64,000 nucleotides of DNA, from NCBI RefSeq assembly GCF_963665995.1, contig NZ_OY762512.1, forward strand, positions 2,418,001-2,482,000, in the 5' to 3' direction. Shown piece after piece: positions 54,958 to 64,000 of the stretch. The first letter of the stretch is position 1. Each line of letters opens with the position of its first letter. The notes beneath the pieces were generated by a model. It was given only the letters and a program-made list of their open reading frames with translations, did not search any database and was not told the DNA's origin. The position numbers and the translations under genes are program-made. Origin of the DNA: Pleurocapsa sp. FMAR1 (GTDB taxonomy: Bacteria; Cyanobacteriota; Cyanobacteriia; Cyanobacteriales; Xenococcaceae).

Positions 54958-56430
54958 TCATTCTTGGCTCTCGACATCATTCCCGATTGGCAGAGAAACG
55001 GTGAACTTGGTTTTACCAGGAAGTGTAGCTTTGTCTGATAAAACATTTACTGTAATACTACCTTCATGATGTTCAATTATTTGTTTGGCAATTGTCAATC
55101 CTAACCCTGTGTTGTCACCAGAAAATTTGGTAGTGAAAAAAGGATCGCACATTTTTTGCACTACTTCTGGCTCTATTCCTTCTCCTGTATCAATAATATC
55201 TACTATAAGATTGTTTTGCTGCTGGTAGAGATTTATAGTTAATATTCCCAGTGAACCTATAGCCTCTAGGGCATTTTGAATTAGATGAAACCAAAGCTTT
55301 TGTAATTCTTCTGGGTAGCAATAAATAGCTGGAAGATTGCCGTAATTCCTCATGATTTGAATACCTTTAGGCATCTGTTTGGCAAGCGAGCTTAAAGCAA
55401 TTTCGATAGTGTTTTTAAGATGAGCCTGGCGTTTTTGAATATTAGTTTTTTGACTATCGGCATAGTTATCAAGAGCTTCGATAATCTTGGTGAATTTATC
55501 AGTCGAATCAGCAATGTGTTCTACACTTTTGTGCAAATTATTAATTAGGTAAGCATTTTCTAAAATTGCTAAATAGTCTTTGTCTGTCAATAGGGGTAGA
55601 AACTCTTCTATTTCTTCATCAGAACCCAAGTTTAAGAGAATATCGGCGGTTTTCTCGGTTGCTGCAATTTTAAATCTTTCCAGTTTGGCAATAATTTTAG
55701 CTTTTAGTTCTTGTTTTTCTGCCGTTGACAACAGCAAGTTAACGTTTCTACTTCTAGCTTGTTTTAATAATGCTATGAAATATTTTTGTTGCTCAGGTGA
55801 GAGTTGCTGCAAGAAAATAGGCAGATCTTTCAAGCTAGACTCACTAAATTGATTTAACTCTGCTAAAGAACTTTTGATTTCTAATAGGGGATTATTAACT
55901 TGCTGACTAATACCTGCGGTTATTTTTTCTAAGGCTAAATATTTATTTACTTTAATTATTTGCTTTTGATTTTTCTTAAGCTGATTTACTGTTTCATTTA
56001 GTTGCTCATTTCTAGCTTGTAACTGATCTTTTAAATTGACTAAAGCAAGCTGATTTTTGACTCTAATTAAAACTTCGTGCATCTGAAATGGTTTTTGAAT
56101 ATAGTCAGCACCACCAATAGCAAAAGCCTTAACTTTATCTACCGATTCATTAATAGCACTAATAAAGATTACGGGAATATGTTTAGTTTTAGGATTGGTT
56201 TTCAACTGTTTACATACCTGATAACCATCTATATCTGGCATCATAATATCTAATAAAATTAAGTCTGGAGGATTTATTTCGGCTGCGGAAAGCGCAAGTT
56301 TGCCGTTAGGAACAGGTCTTACTTTATATTCATATTTAGTCAAAATATCTACTAGTAAATGTAAATTTTGAGGAGTATCATCTACAACTAAAATATTGTT
56401 TAACTCCTGTGCTACCATTAAACTTCTCAT
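54958..56430 (-). CDS. Receiver-histidine-kinase-type protein lacking the phosphoacceptor His
   Basis: 490 residues. Receiver domain 10-130 (ILVVDDTPQNL, phospho-Asp D61 in LILLDIMMPD, Lys in IQKPFQ), a coiled linker, a dimerisation-like helix near 165-195, a helical insert to about 340, and a C-terminal GHKL ATPase (N box FHLIQNALEA, G1 VDIIDTGEGI, G2 NTGLGLTIAKQI). At the H-box the common GIAHEINNPL is GISQQVNNPL, with Gln at the phosphoacceptor position (residue 176). It lies 21 bases behind the Amt-kinase fusion gene, so the two are co-transcribed; this protein could receive phosphate on D61 from the fusion kinase. ATG at 56430 or at codon 5 are both possible starts. Confidence 0.85.
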   Translation of the reverse strand: MRSLMVAQELNNILVVDDTPQNLHLLVDILTKYEYKVRPVPNGKLALSAAEINPPDLILLDIMMPDIDGYQVCKQLKTNPKTKHIPVIFISAINESVDKVKAFAIGGADYIQKPFQMHEVLIRVKNQLALVNLKDQLQARNEQLNETVNQLKKNQKQIIKVNKYLALEKITAGISQQVNNPLLEIKSSLAELNQFSESSLKDLPIFLQQLSPEQQKYFIALLKQARSRNVNLLLSTAEKQELKAKIIAKLERFKIAATEKTADILLNLGSDEEIEEFLPLLTDKDYLAILENAYLINNLHKSVEHIADSTDKFTKIIEALDNYADSQKTNIQKRQAHLKNTIEIALSSLAKQMPKGIQIMRNYGNLPAIYCYPEELQKLWFHLIQNALEAIGSLGILTINLYQQQNNLIVDIIDTGEGIEPEVVQKMCDPFFTTKFSGDNTGLGLTIAKQIIEHHEGSITVNVLSDKATLPGKTKFTVSLPIGNDVESQE

Positions 56431-56451
56431 TATTTTCTCCTCGTATAAATA

Positions 56452-59301
56452 CTAATTTTGTATTAATAAATTTAAAATATGTTCGTATTCAAAATTGTCA
56501 ATATATTGATTTATTGTCTGTGCCAGCAACTGATTTTCATCAGCAATTTTCTCGATAGTTTGATTTATTTGCTCTAAATCTATTGCCATAATTGATTGCT
56601 GAAGCTCTAAGATTAATTCAGCCGATAAAGTATCAAAAGAATCGGCATTAAGTGGCGATAATCCTAGCGACATGGCTTCTTGACGCAATTCTTTGGTTAT
56701 TATACTATCTGTCTCCGCATAGGTATAACACACACCTAAATGCTTCGTCATCATCGCCAATAGTTCTTCCGCTTGAAATGGCTTGCGCATAAAGTCATCA
56801 CAGCCCGTATCTATAATAACTGCTTTTTCTGACTGCATGGCACTAGCAGTAAGGGCAATAATTTTGGTTTTAGATAACTTGTCTGTCTTGATCCTGCGTA
56901 CAGCTTCGTAGCCATTCATGTTAGGCATTTTAATATCCATAAAGATTAAGTCTGGCTGCCATTCTTGCCATAAAGCGATCGCTTGTTCTCCATCTGCTGC
57001 TTCTTGAACAGCAAACCCCAAAGGCTTAATTAACTCTACTAGCAACTCACGATTATCAGATTTATCATCCACAACTAAGATGCGGTATTGAGGTTGATTT
57101 GCCTCTAAACCAATAACTTTTCTTTGAGGTTGTTTAGCGGGTATTTGTTCTGGGGTGCTTATCTGCACTAGCACTTCAAATTTAAAGACGCTGCATACAT
57201 TTTCTATTGAGCGAACCTGAATATCTCCTCCTAAAAGCTGAACAAATTTACGGCTAATAGCTAAACCTAATCCCGTTCCTTCCTTAGCTTCTCTTCCAGC
57301 CTCAGTTTGGGCAAACGGTTCAAATAATGAATCTATTTCTGCTGCTGCAATACCCTTACCTGTATCTTCTACGGTAAAGACAAGCTTGATATCTGTATAG
57401 GGTTCAATCTCATCAGCATTATCCTTAACAGGCATAACTCTCAGTACCACGCTGCCTTGATTGGTGAACTTGAGCGCATTATTAAGTAAATTAATTAGAA
57501 TCTGGCGTAATTTACCTTGATCTGTTTTGATATATTGCGGTGTCTGTTCTGCAACTTCAAAATTAAGCTGTAACCCTTTATTGCGAGCTTTGAGAGCAAA
57601 CATTTGCTTTAAATCGTTCAAAAACTCGTAGAGATCGAAGTTTATTTGTTCGAGGGTGAAACGTTCTGCCTCTATTTTAGATAAATCTAAAATGTTGTTA
57701 ATCAACCCTAACAAATGTTCTCCACTACGGCTAATAATTTTTAAATGCTTTTGTTCTTCTTTGGGTAAAGCCTGATTGCGAGTTATCAGTTGCGCAAAGC
57801 CTAAAATAGCATTTAGAGGTGTTCTGAGTTCATGACTCATGTTGGCTATAAAAGTACTTTTAGCTTGATTAGCCACCTCCGCTTTTTCTTTAGCGGTAGA
57901 TAATTCAGCAGTGCGCTGTTCTACCTTTTGTTCTAAATCAGCATTAAACTGTTTTAACTTTAAGGTTGAGGTTTCTAAACTATCAATTACCTGATTATAG
58001 TGATTTGCCACGTGACCAATTTCGGTGAAGGGTTCTACAGGAACTCGTAAACTCAAATCTTGATTAGCTGCTTGCAGATTCATTACCTGCAACATTTGGT
58101 AAACAGTGTTTTTAGCATAGTGTTCTGAAATATTTAGTCCTCTCTCCTCGTCTATGGCTGAGACTCTTAAGGGTGTAAAGCGATTGATAATCTTGAGTAC
58201 AATCCAAGTTATGCTAAATGCCCAAATACCACATATTGCTACACCCAGCATTTGAATCAAAAGCTGATTTAAGCGATCGCCCGCAGGTAAAAGTTCTAAG
58301 TTGCCAAATAAAGCAACGGCGAGAGTTCCCCAAATACCCCCACCCAAATGAACGGGAATTTTATCAATAGCATCATCTATTTGCCAGTGCTGTAGAAGGT
58401 AACTGCACCAAATACAGATAATTCCGCCAATAAAGCCAATAATAATGGCAATTTGGGGGTTAACTAGATTACAAGCAGCAGAAATTGACACTAATCCCGC
58501 CAGAGATCCATTTATCAAGAATTCAACTCTAATGGTTTTTAATCTTTGCCAACTAACAAATCCTGCACCAAACATTCCTGATGCACTAGCTAGCATCGTA
58601 TTGAGGATGATTAAAGCAACTTTGCTAGTTAAAGCCAAAACGCTGCCACCATTGAAACCTAGCCATCCCAGCCAAATCAACATCGCCCCCAAAACAGAAA
58701 AAGGTAGATTTGAACCATGAATTTGAACTGCTTTGCCTGATGGCGTAAAACGTCCTGTTCTCGCACCGATGATTATAACCACTGCCAGAGAAACCCAACC
58801 ACCTACGCTATGAACTACCGTTGAACCTGCAAAGTCAACAAACCCTTGACGCGCCAAAAAACCAGTCACATTGTCTGTATGCAGACCATTCCAGGCCCAA
58901 TGGCAAAAAACAGGATAGATTAACCCAGAAACAAGAACGGTAATAATTACATAGGCTCTAAATCTTAAACGTTCTGCGGTAGCACCAGAAACAATAGTGG
59001 CGCAAGTGCTACAAAACATCATCTGGAAAATAAAATAGACAATTTCTCTAGCGGAAAAGGATTCTGGGTTGAAAAAGAAATTATTTGTACCAATCAACCC
59101 CGTGGCTGAAATGCCAAATGCTAAAGCATAACCAAATGCCCAGAAAAGCATAATGGAGATGCCTAGATCTATCAGATTTTTGATGGCGACATTAATACTA
59201 TTTTTGCTTCTGGTAAGCCCAGACTCTAAGCACATATAGCCTGGCTGCATTAGTAAAACCAGAAACGTGCAAAATAGCAACCATAAGTAATTAGAATTCA
59301 T
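56452..59301 (-). CDS. Ammonium transporter-histidine kinase-receiver fusion
   Basis: 949 residues. An Amt/Mep/Rh-type channel (about 1-395) with both pore histidines in recognisable motifs (VHSVGGWVSL and KIPVHLGGGIWG) and FAGSTVVH; then a linker and coiled coil (LEQKVEQRTAELSTAKEKAE), a HisKA domain with H490 (NMSHELRTP), HATPase_c (NNALKFTNQG, VEDTGKGI, GTGLGLAIS), a receiver with D789 (LIFMDIKMPN), and a C-terminal helical tail. Such Amt-sensor kinases are known in some bacteria and are thought to sense ammonium (or its transport). Probably cytoplasmic-membrane located. No P-II gene in the window. Confidence 0.9.
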   Translation of the reverse strand: MNSNYLWLLFCTFLVLLMQPGYMCLESGLTRSKNSINVAIKNLIDLGISIMLFWAFGYALAFGISATGLIGTNNFFFNPESFSAREIVYFIFQMMFCSTCATIVSGATAERLRFRAYVIITVLVSGLIYPVFCHWAWNGLHTDNVTGFLARQGFVDFAGSTVVHSVGGWVSLAVVIIIGARTGRFTPSGKAVQIHGSNLPFSVLGAMLIWLGWLGFNGGSVLALTSKVALIILNTMLASASGMFGAGFVSWQRLKTIRVEFLINGSLAGLVSISAACNLVNPQIAIIIGFIGGIICIWCSYLLQHWQIDDAIDKIPVHLGGGIWGTLAVALFGNLELLPAGDRLNQLLIQMLGVAICGIWAFSITWIVLKIINRFTPLRVSAIDEERGLNISEHYAKNTVYQMLQVMNLQAANQDLSLRVPVEPFTEIGHVANHYNQVIDSLETSTLKLKQFNADLEQKVEQRTAELSTAKEKAEVANQAKSTFIANMSHELRTPLNAILGFAQLITRNQALPKEEQKHLKIISRSGEHLLGLINNILDLSKIEAERFTLEQINFDLYEFLNDLKQMFALKARNKGLQLNFEVAEQTPQYIKTDQGKLRQILINLLNNALKFTNQGSVVLRVMPVKDNADEIEPYTDIKLVFTVEDTGKGIAAAEIDSLFEPFAQTEAGREAKEGTGLGLAISRKFVQLLGGDIQVRSIENVCSVFKFEVLVQISTPEQIPAKQPQRKVIGLEANQPQYRILVVDDKSDNRELLVELIKPLGFAVQEAADGEQAIALWQEWQPDLIFMDIKMPNMNGYEAVRRIKTDKLSKTKIIALTASAMQSEKAVIIDTGCDDFMRKPFQAEELLAMMTKHLGVCYTYAETDSIITKELRQEAMSLGLSPLNADSFDTLSAELILELQQSIMAIDLEQINQTIEKIADENQLLAQTINQYIDNFEYEHILNLLIQN

Positions 59302-59417
59302 GGATATTCAAGTCGAGTGGGAGTGATAAGATTAATCCTCGGTTCAATTATTCCCTCTTTTTTGGGAATTGGCACCAATGTCGCTATGCTCAAGTAGGGA
59401 ATAACTTGTTGGTTTAA

Positions 59418-60569
59418 ATGGCTTTAATTTTTTTGGTTGGTTTGTCTTTGGTTATTTGGCTATTTTTGTTGTTGTTTTGGGGTGGGTTTTGGCTATCTAA
59501 TCAATGCCTAAAGGATAGTGATTACAAATTAAAAAAATATCCTACCGTTTGGGCGATTGTTCCTGCTAGAGATGAGGCGGAAGTATTGCCTGTAAGTTTG
59601 CCTTCTTTGTTAAATCAAAACTATGAGGGTAAATTTTATGTTGTTTTGGTTGATGATAATAGTTGCGATCGCACCTCTGAAATAGCCCAGCAAACTGCCG
59701 AAAAACTGAATAAAGCAGATAAATTAAAAGTTATTAACGGTAAAACTCTTGCTAATGGCTGGAAAGGCAAGCTTTGGGCAATGGAGCAGGGAACTAGCTA
59801 TGCTCAACAGTTAGATCCTGATTACTTACTATTTACTGATGCAGACATTAAACACGATCTTAATAATTTGAGCCAGCTAATTTTTAAAGCGGAAACAGAA
59901 AACTTAGATTTGGTTTCTCTAATGGTATTGTTGCGCTGCGAAAGTTTTTGGGAAAAGTTATTGATTCCTGCTTTTGTCTTCTTTTTTCAGAAGCTTTATC
60001 CTTTTGCCTGGGTTAATAATCCTCATAAATCCATAGCTGCTGCTGCGGGAGGCTGTATTTTGATTAGCAATCAAGCTTTGTTAGACATTGGCGGTATTGC
60101 AGCTATCAAAGATGCTCTAATCGATGATTGTGCTTTGGCAACCGCCGTCAAATCTCAAGGCAAAAATATTTGGCTAGGGTTAAGCAAAACAACTATTAGC
60201 CTGCGCCAGTACGATAATTTAAAAGTAATTTGGGATACTATTGCCCGTACCGCTTTCGATCAGTTGCACTATTCTTTTTTGTTACTGGTTGGCACAGTTA
60301 TTGGCATGAGTATTATTTATTTAGCTGCACCTATATGTTTGGTTATAGGAATAATAACTACTAACTGGCTATTAACAGGAATGGCATTACTTACTTGGTT
60401 GCTGATGGCTTGTGCTTACATACCAACCCTGAGACTATATAATTTATCAGTTCTTTGGGCATTTAGCATTAGTGCGATCGCCTTTCTATACACTTTGATG
60501 ACTATTGATTCGGCAATTAAATACTATCAGGGCAAGGGAGGTAGTTGGAAGGGAAGAACTTATCAATAG
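59418..60569 (+). CDS. hpnB: Glycosyltransferase family 2, HpnB-like
   Basis: 383 residues. N-terminal membrane helix, then a GT-A domain (VWAIVPARDEAEVLP, VVLVDDNSCDRT, LLFTDADIKH as the DxD), AAAGGCILISNQALLDIGG and DDCALATAVK, then three to four C-terminal helices. The closing YQGKGGSWKGR and the overall arrangement match hopene-associated glycosyltransferase HpnB. In hopanoid producers it is proposed to act on hopanoid sugars; no other hopanoid gene is confirmed here. Confidence 0.8.
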   Translation: MALIFLVGLSLVIWLFLLLFWGGFWLSNQCLKDSDYKLKKYPTVWAIVPARDEAEVLPVSLPSLLNQNYEGKFYVVLVDDNSCDRTSEIAQQTAEKLNKADKLKVINGKTLANGWKGKLWAMEQGTSYAQQLDPDYLLFTDADIKHDLNNLSQLIFKAETENLDLVSLMVLLRCESFWEKLLIPAFVFFFQKLYPFAWVNNPHKSIAAAAGGCILISNQALLDIGGIAAIKDALIDDCALATAVKSQGKNIWLGLSKTTISLRQYDNLKVIWDTIARTAFDQLHYSFLLLVGTVIGMSIIYLAAPICLVIGIITTNWLLTGMALLTWLLMACAYIPTLRLYNLSVLWAFSISAIAFLYTLMTIDSAIKYYQGKGGSWKGRTYQ

Positions 60570-60674
60570 TACTAAAGTCACTTGTTCAGAAAAAACATAA
60601 TGCTTATTAACTTTTTTCTGGTTTTGATTTTTTTAAGATTATGAGTGAAAAACTAGGCTTATACCGAGTTGCAT

Positions 60675-61004
60675 TCAAACCTGTAATTTTATTCTCTGCC
60701 TCTTTCTTTGCGTCTTTGCGTCTTTGCGCGAGATAATCTTGTCTCTTTGAAAGCGACTTGGTATTAATATAGGCTGGCTAAAAATCTTGATAATTACGCC
60801 AATCCCAATAGTTATAGTCAACCACTTGATAGTCAAAATAGCAGAATATATCTTGTCTACTTTTTGCTGTAAAGTATCTATCTTTTCGATCTTAGGTTCA
60901 ATTATACTGAAGTTCAATTCAATTACTGAAGGCTTTTCGGCGTTTTTGACAAGCTGGTTAAATATCGCCCCTTCATATTGGACTTTGGTTTCTGGGTTGG
61001 TCAT
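60675..61004 (-). CDS. Hypothetical membrane-anchored protein with repeat-derived end
   Basis: 109 residues. An N-terminal cytoplasmic part with a short coiled coil (KIEKIDTLQQKVDKIYSAI) and one membrane helix (WLTITIGIGVIIKIF). The last 25 residues (SRKDAKTQRKRQRIK) are translated from the dispersed TGCGTCTTTGCGCGAGA repeat, so the original stop was probably lost to it. Function unknown. Confidence 0.55.
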   Translation of the reverse strand: MTNPETKVQYEGAIFNQLVKNAEKPSVIELNFSIIEPKIEKIDTLQQKVDKIYSAILTIKWLTITIGIGVIIKIFSQPILIPSRFQRDKIISRKDAKTQRKRQRIKLQV

Positions 61005-61388
61005 TGCTATTGTTAAATTAAATTGTGAAAAGGCATTCTTTAATGATTAGTAATTGTAGAGAATGCCTTGATTATATTTGTTAATTTACCTTTTACAGTT
61101 TTTTAAGTCAAAGATGCTAAAAATGCAATTTAAAATTAATTCAGTAAAACTATGTTAGCAATGCCAAAAAAAGCAAATATAGATAATTCGACTCATAAGG
61201 TAAGTATGCACAATTAAGTTAAAAACAAGGTGAAGTACAGGGGCAATTAAGGCAGGGAGAAAATAAAAAGTTTTTATTTTATGTTCAAATTTACCTAGCT
61301 ACTTACTAAAATCTTAATCCTAAAACTAACCAAGATTAAGTTACCCTCAGATAGATTACGTTTTTTTATATACGATAATTTATCAAAA
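61005..61388. other. Intergenic region upstream of the radical SAM gene
   Basis: 384 bases without a gene. It holds a 10-bp inverted repeat (61030-61039 with 61060-61069) near the start of the hypothetical gene, otherwise AT-rich; the promoter of the radical SAM gene is presumably in the last 100 bases. Confidence 0.4.
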
Positions 61389-62984
61389 ATGCGCGCTTTG
61401 CTAATCTATCCTCTCTTTCCTAAAACCTTTTGGTCATACGACAAAATTTTAGAACTAGTTGACCGCAAGGTATTACTACCACCTTTGGGAATGCTTACCG
61501 TAGCTGCTATTTTGCCCCAGGAGTGGGAATTTAAATTAGTTGACCGCAATATTGGAAAAGTCACTGAAGCTGAATGGGACTGGGCAGAAATAGTAATTTG
61601 TTCTGCTATGATTGTCCAAAAGCAAGATTTATTAGAACAAATTCGAGAGGCGAAGAGACGACGTAAATTAGTGGCTGTAGGTGGTCCCTATTCTACTTCT
61701 TTACCCGATGAACCAAAGGCAGCAGGCGCAGACTTTCTCATTTTAGATGAGGGAGAATTAACCTTACCAATGTTTGTCGAAGCTATAGCCAGAGGCGAAA
61801 CCAGCGGTGTCTTCCGCGCTACGGAAAAGCCCGATGTGACTACTACTCCTGTCCCCCGCTACGATTTACTACAGCTTGATGCCTATGACTCTATGTCGGT
61901 ACAGTTTTCCCGTGGTTGCCCGTTCCAGTGCGAGTTCTGCGATATTATTGTTCTCTATGGTCGCAAACCCCGTACCAAAGAACCAGCACAGCTATTAAGA
62001 GAATTAGATTACCTTTATGAATTAGGCTGGCGACGTTCGGTCTTTATGGTAGACGATAACTTTATTGGCAACAAGCGCAACGTCAAGCTGTTTCTTAAAG
62101 AATTAAAAGTCTGGCAAGAGAAACATCAATATCCTTTTGATTTTAATACAGAGGCTTCGGTAGATTTAGCTGCCGACTCTGAATTGATGGAATTGATGGT
62201 GCAGTGTAATTTTAACGCTGTCTTTTTAGGAATTGAAACTCCTGATGAATCAAGTTTACAGTTAACAAAAAAATTCCAAAATACTCGTAGTTCTTTAGCA
62301 GAAACTGTCGATACTATGATTAGGGCCGGGTTGCGTCCGATGGCGGGATTTATTATCGGTTTTGATGGCGAGAAAACAGGTGCTGGTCAACGAATTATTG
62401 ATTTTGTAGAGTCAGCAGCAATTCCCACTGCTATGTTTGGGATGTTGCAGGCTTTACCTTTAACTGCTTTGTGGGCGCGTTTAGAAAAAGAAAATCGTTT
62501 GCGAGACAGTAACCAGCAAGACATCAACCAAACTACCTTGATGAACTTTGTGCCTACTCGACCCATTGAAGAAATTGCCCATGAATACATTGAGGCATTT
62601 TGGACGCTGTACGAGCCAAAAACCTATTTAGATAGAGTTTATCGCTGTTTTCTAAAGTTGGGAGCAGCAAAACACGAAGCACCCTTTACCATGCCTAATT
62701 GGGTAGACATTCGCGCCTTAGGGATTGTTATTTGGCGACAGGGCGTTAAACGAGATACTCGCTGGAAGTTTTGGCATCATCTATTTGGTATTTTCCGTCA
62801 TAATCCTGGGGTTTGGGAACATTACCTAACCATGTGCGCTCATAACGAGCATTTCCTCGAATACCGGCAAATTGTCAAAGATGAAATTGAAGCGCAGCTA
62901 GCAGAATTTCAGACACAAGAAAGGCAGTTACAGCCAGCAGATTTTGAAAAGGTGAATGCGATCCTTGAGCTACGTAAAGCTTAA
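61389..62984 (+). CDS. B12-binding radical SAM protein (DUF4070)
   Basis: 531 residues. Cobalamin-binding-like Rossmann domain about 1-160 (LPPLGMLTVAAILP, LVAVGGPYSTS), radical-SAM domain with RGCPFQCEFCDI (the three-Cys cluster motif) near 174-185, and a DUF4070-type C-terminus. It belongs to the HpnP/HpnJ-like branch of the superfamily, but I regard it as the common cyanobacterial paralogue and not proven HpnP (hopanoid C-2 methylase); the neighbouring HpnB-like gene keeps that open. Substrate unknown. Confidence 0.8.
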   Translation: MRALLIYPLFPKTFWSYDKILELVDRKVLLPPLGMLTVAAILPQEWEFKLVDRNIGKVTEAEWDWAEIVICSAMIVQKQDLLEQIREAKRRRKLVAVGGPYSTSLPDEPKAAGADFLILDEGELTLPMFVEAIARGETSGVFRATEKPDVTTTPVPRYDLLQLDAYDSMSVQFSRGCPFQCEFCDIIVLYGRKPRTKEPAQLLRELDYLYELGWRRSVFMVDDNFIGNKRNVKLFLKELKVWQEKHQYPFDFNTEASVDLAADSELMELMVQCNFNAVFLGIETPDESSLQLTKKFQNTRSSLAETVDTMIRAGLRPMAGFIIGFDGEKTGAGQRIIDFVESAAIPTAMFGMLQALPLTALWARLEKENRLRDSNQQDINQTTLMNFVPTRPIEEIAHEYIEAFWTLYEPKTYLDRVYRCFLKLGAAKHEAPFTMPNWVDIRALGIVIWRQGVKRDTRWKFWHHLFGIFRHNPGVWEHYLTMCAHNEHFLEYRQIVKDEIEAQLAEFQTQERQLQPADFEKVNAILELRKA

Positions 62985-63166
62985 TCGCAGACTATTTTTG
63001 CTCGAACATAATATAAAACAGATTACAGATCTGTAAAGATGCTCACAGAATTTGATATTTTGCACCTTAATCAAATAAAGAATATCAAGATCAGTTAAAA
63101 TTCAAACTGAGGTAGTTAATCAATAATTAATTACCTCTTTTAACTTCAAACAGTAAATATCTTTTA

Positions 63167-63991
63167 ATGATCTGGCCGTTTAATAAAACTAAAAAACAAA
63201 TTGCGCGCATTGAAATCACTGGTGCGATCGCTTCAGAGACTCGTAAACACGTTCTTAAAGCTTTTAAAACCATTGAAGAAAAGAAATTTCCTGCCCTATT
63301 GTTACGCATCGATTCTCCTGGGGGGACAGTGGCAGATTCTCAAGAAATCTTTGCCGCCCTTCAGCGATTGCAGTCTGAAAAAGATGTTAAAGTTGTCGCT
63401 AGCTTTGGCAATATCTCTGCTTCAGGAGGAGTTTATATTGGCGTAGGCGCAAAGCACATTGTTTCTAACCCAGGTACTATCACAGGCAGCATTGGCGTAA
63501 TTTTGCGTGGTAATAATTTAGAAAGATTGTTAGATAAAGTAGGAGTTTCTTTTAAGGTTATCAAATCTGGACCCTATAAAGATATACTGGCGTTTGATCG
63601 CCAATTGACCGAGGAAGAAGAAGTTATTCTCCAACAGTTAATTGATGTTAGCTATGGTCAGTTTGTCGCCACCGTAGCTAAAGGTCGTGGCTTAGACGAA
63701 GAGACAGTCAGAACCTTTGCTGATGGTCGGGTATTTACTGGTGAACAGGCTTTAGAACTAGGTCTAGTAGATCGCTTGGGTACAGAAGAAGATGCCCGAC
63801 GATGGGCAGCAGAATTAGTCGGGCTAGATCCTGAAAAAACCGAATGCTTTAATATTGAAGAACCAAAACCGTTTATTAATCGCTTTATTCCTGGTAGAAG
63901 CCAAGTTAGGTCTGGCATTGGCATGGCAATAGATTCACTACAGTTCGATCTTGCTACTAGTGGTTTACCTCTGTGGCTATATAGACCTTAA
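63167..63991 (+). CDS. sppA: Signal peptide peptidase SppA, short form
   Basis: 274 residues; LLLRIDSPGGTVADSQEI, GNISASGGVYIG with the nucleophile Ser86, and SGPYKDI with the catalytic Lys138, as in the single-domain SppA enzymes. There is no strong N-terminal signal anchor (MIWPFNKTKK start). Cyanobacterial short SppA degrades cleaved signal peptides or, in light stress, antenna fragments; function not proven here. ATG at 63167. Confidence 0.88.
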   Translation: MIWPFNKTKKQIARIEITGAIASETRKHVLKAFKTIEEKKFPALLLRIDSPGGTVADSQEIFAALQRLQSEKDVKVVASFGNISASGGVYIGVGAKHIVSNPGTITGSIGVILRGNNLERLLDKVGVSFKVIKSGPYKDILAFDRQLTEEEEVILQQLIDVSYGQFVATVAKGRGLDEETVRTFADGRVFTGEQALELGLVDRLGTEEDARRWAAELVGLDPEKTECFNIEEPKPFINRFIPGRSQVRSGIGMAIDSLQFDLATSGLPLWLYRP

Positions 63992-64000
63992 GTAAGCCAG

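Noticed and set aside
61389-62984. Calling the radical SAM protein HpnP (hopanoid C-2 methylase)
   Set aside because: The HpnB-like neighbour is suggestive, but the sequence looks like the widespread cyanobacterial DUF4070 paralogue; not separable by eye.
1-64000. CRISPR arrays, prophage genes or integrases
   Set aside because: No regularly spaced identical repeats and no phage structural or integrase genes were found on either strand.

Overview
The window is chromosomal DNA of a cyanobacterium. It is AT-rich, densely sprinkled with the HIP1 octamer GCGATCGC, and carries lineage-typical genes: Mg-chelatase subunit D, pntA/pntB transhydrogenase, an OCP-type carotenoid-binding domain protein, DUF2996, the DUF3038/DUF4335 pair, an arogenate/prephenate dehydrogenase, an SLH-OprB porin and the trnW-secE-nusG-rplK-rplA-rplJ-rplL block. 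The many interspersed repeats and broken genes suggest a large, repeat-rich genome. I cannot name the species.

Layout. 0-6 kb: GTPase (cut by the window edge), helical carotenoid protein, DJ-1/PfpI protein, lipoprotein, acetate kinase, histidine phosphatase. 6.4-15.7 kb: accessory island with DUF433 and DUF5615 toxin-antitoxin-type genes and a PIN remnant, then a co-directional operon that I read as a pPIWI-RE (prokaryotic Argonaute/PIWI-related) defence island: an HTH/Cys-cluster protein, an XPD/DinG-like helicase and a 1051-residue pPIWI-RE protein. Two in-frame TAG codons break the first part of this operon. 15.8-20.8 kb: glycogen phosphorylase (frameshifted) and phosphoketolase. 21.3-22.6 kb: remnant of a pst phosphate-transport operon in which pstC is joined to pstB with pstA missing. 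22.6-26 kb: GC-rich repeat islands, small lipoprotein, DUF2996. 26-33.8 kb: creatininase, HEAGH metallopeptidase-like protein, DUF4335/DUF3038, apt, TolC-like protein, O-antigen-ligase-like protein, response regulator. 34-36.2 kb: mosaic of small modules (hicBA with broken hicA, GxxExxY protein, acyl-carrier-like pair) bracketed by direct repeats. 36.2-39.3 kb: pntA-pntB. 39.6-41.1 kb: about 150-bp MITE-like copies around a pentapeptide-repeat gene and a truncated secreted-protein gene. 41-50 kb: tyrA, potassium channel, chlD, porin, a divergent amino-acid ABC transporter. 50-54.9 kb: SDR pseudogene, ribosomal/secE/nusG block with tRNA-Trp, rplS. 55-59.3 kb: Amt-transporter/histidine-kinase/receiver fusion plus a receiver-ATPase protein lacking the usual phosphoacceptor His. 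59.4-64 kb: HpnB-like glycosyltransferase, B12-binding radical SAM protein, short SppA.

How the genes work together. Phosphoketolase makes acetyl phosphate and AckA could convert it to acetate and ATP; glycogen phosphorylase lies just downstream of phosphoketolase on the same strand, so glycogen breakdown and the phosphoketolase shunt look co-expressed (if glgP is functional). The Amt-kinase fusion and the receiver-ATPase are 21 bases apart and probably form one ammonium-responsive signalling unit. The pPIWI-RE genes sit beside toxin-antitoxin-type genes, as expected for a defence island.

A theme of the window is gene interruption: two amber codons in the pPIWI-RE operon, a frameshift in glgP, a deletion fusing pstC to pstB, a nonsense codon in hicA, a truncated and frameshifted SDR gene and a truncated secreted protein. 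Either this genome is decaying in its accessory regions or some events are sequencing/assembly errors; read-level checks would separate the two.
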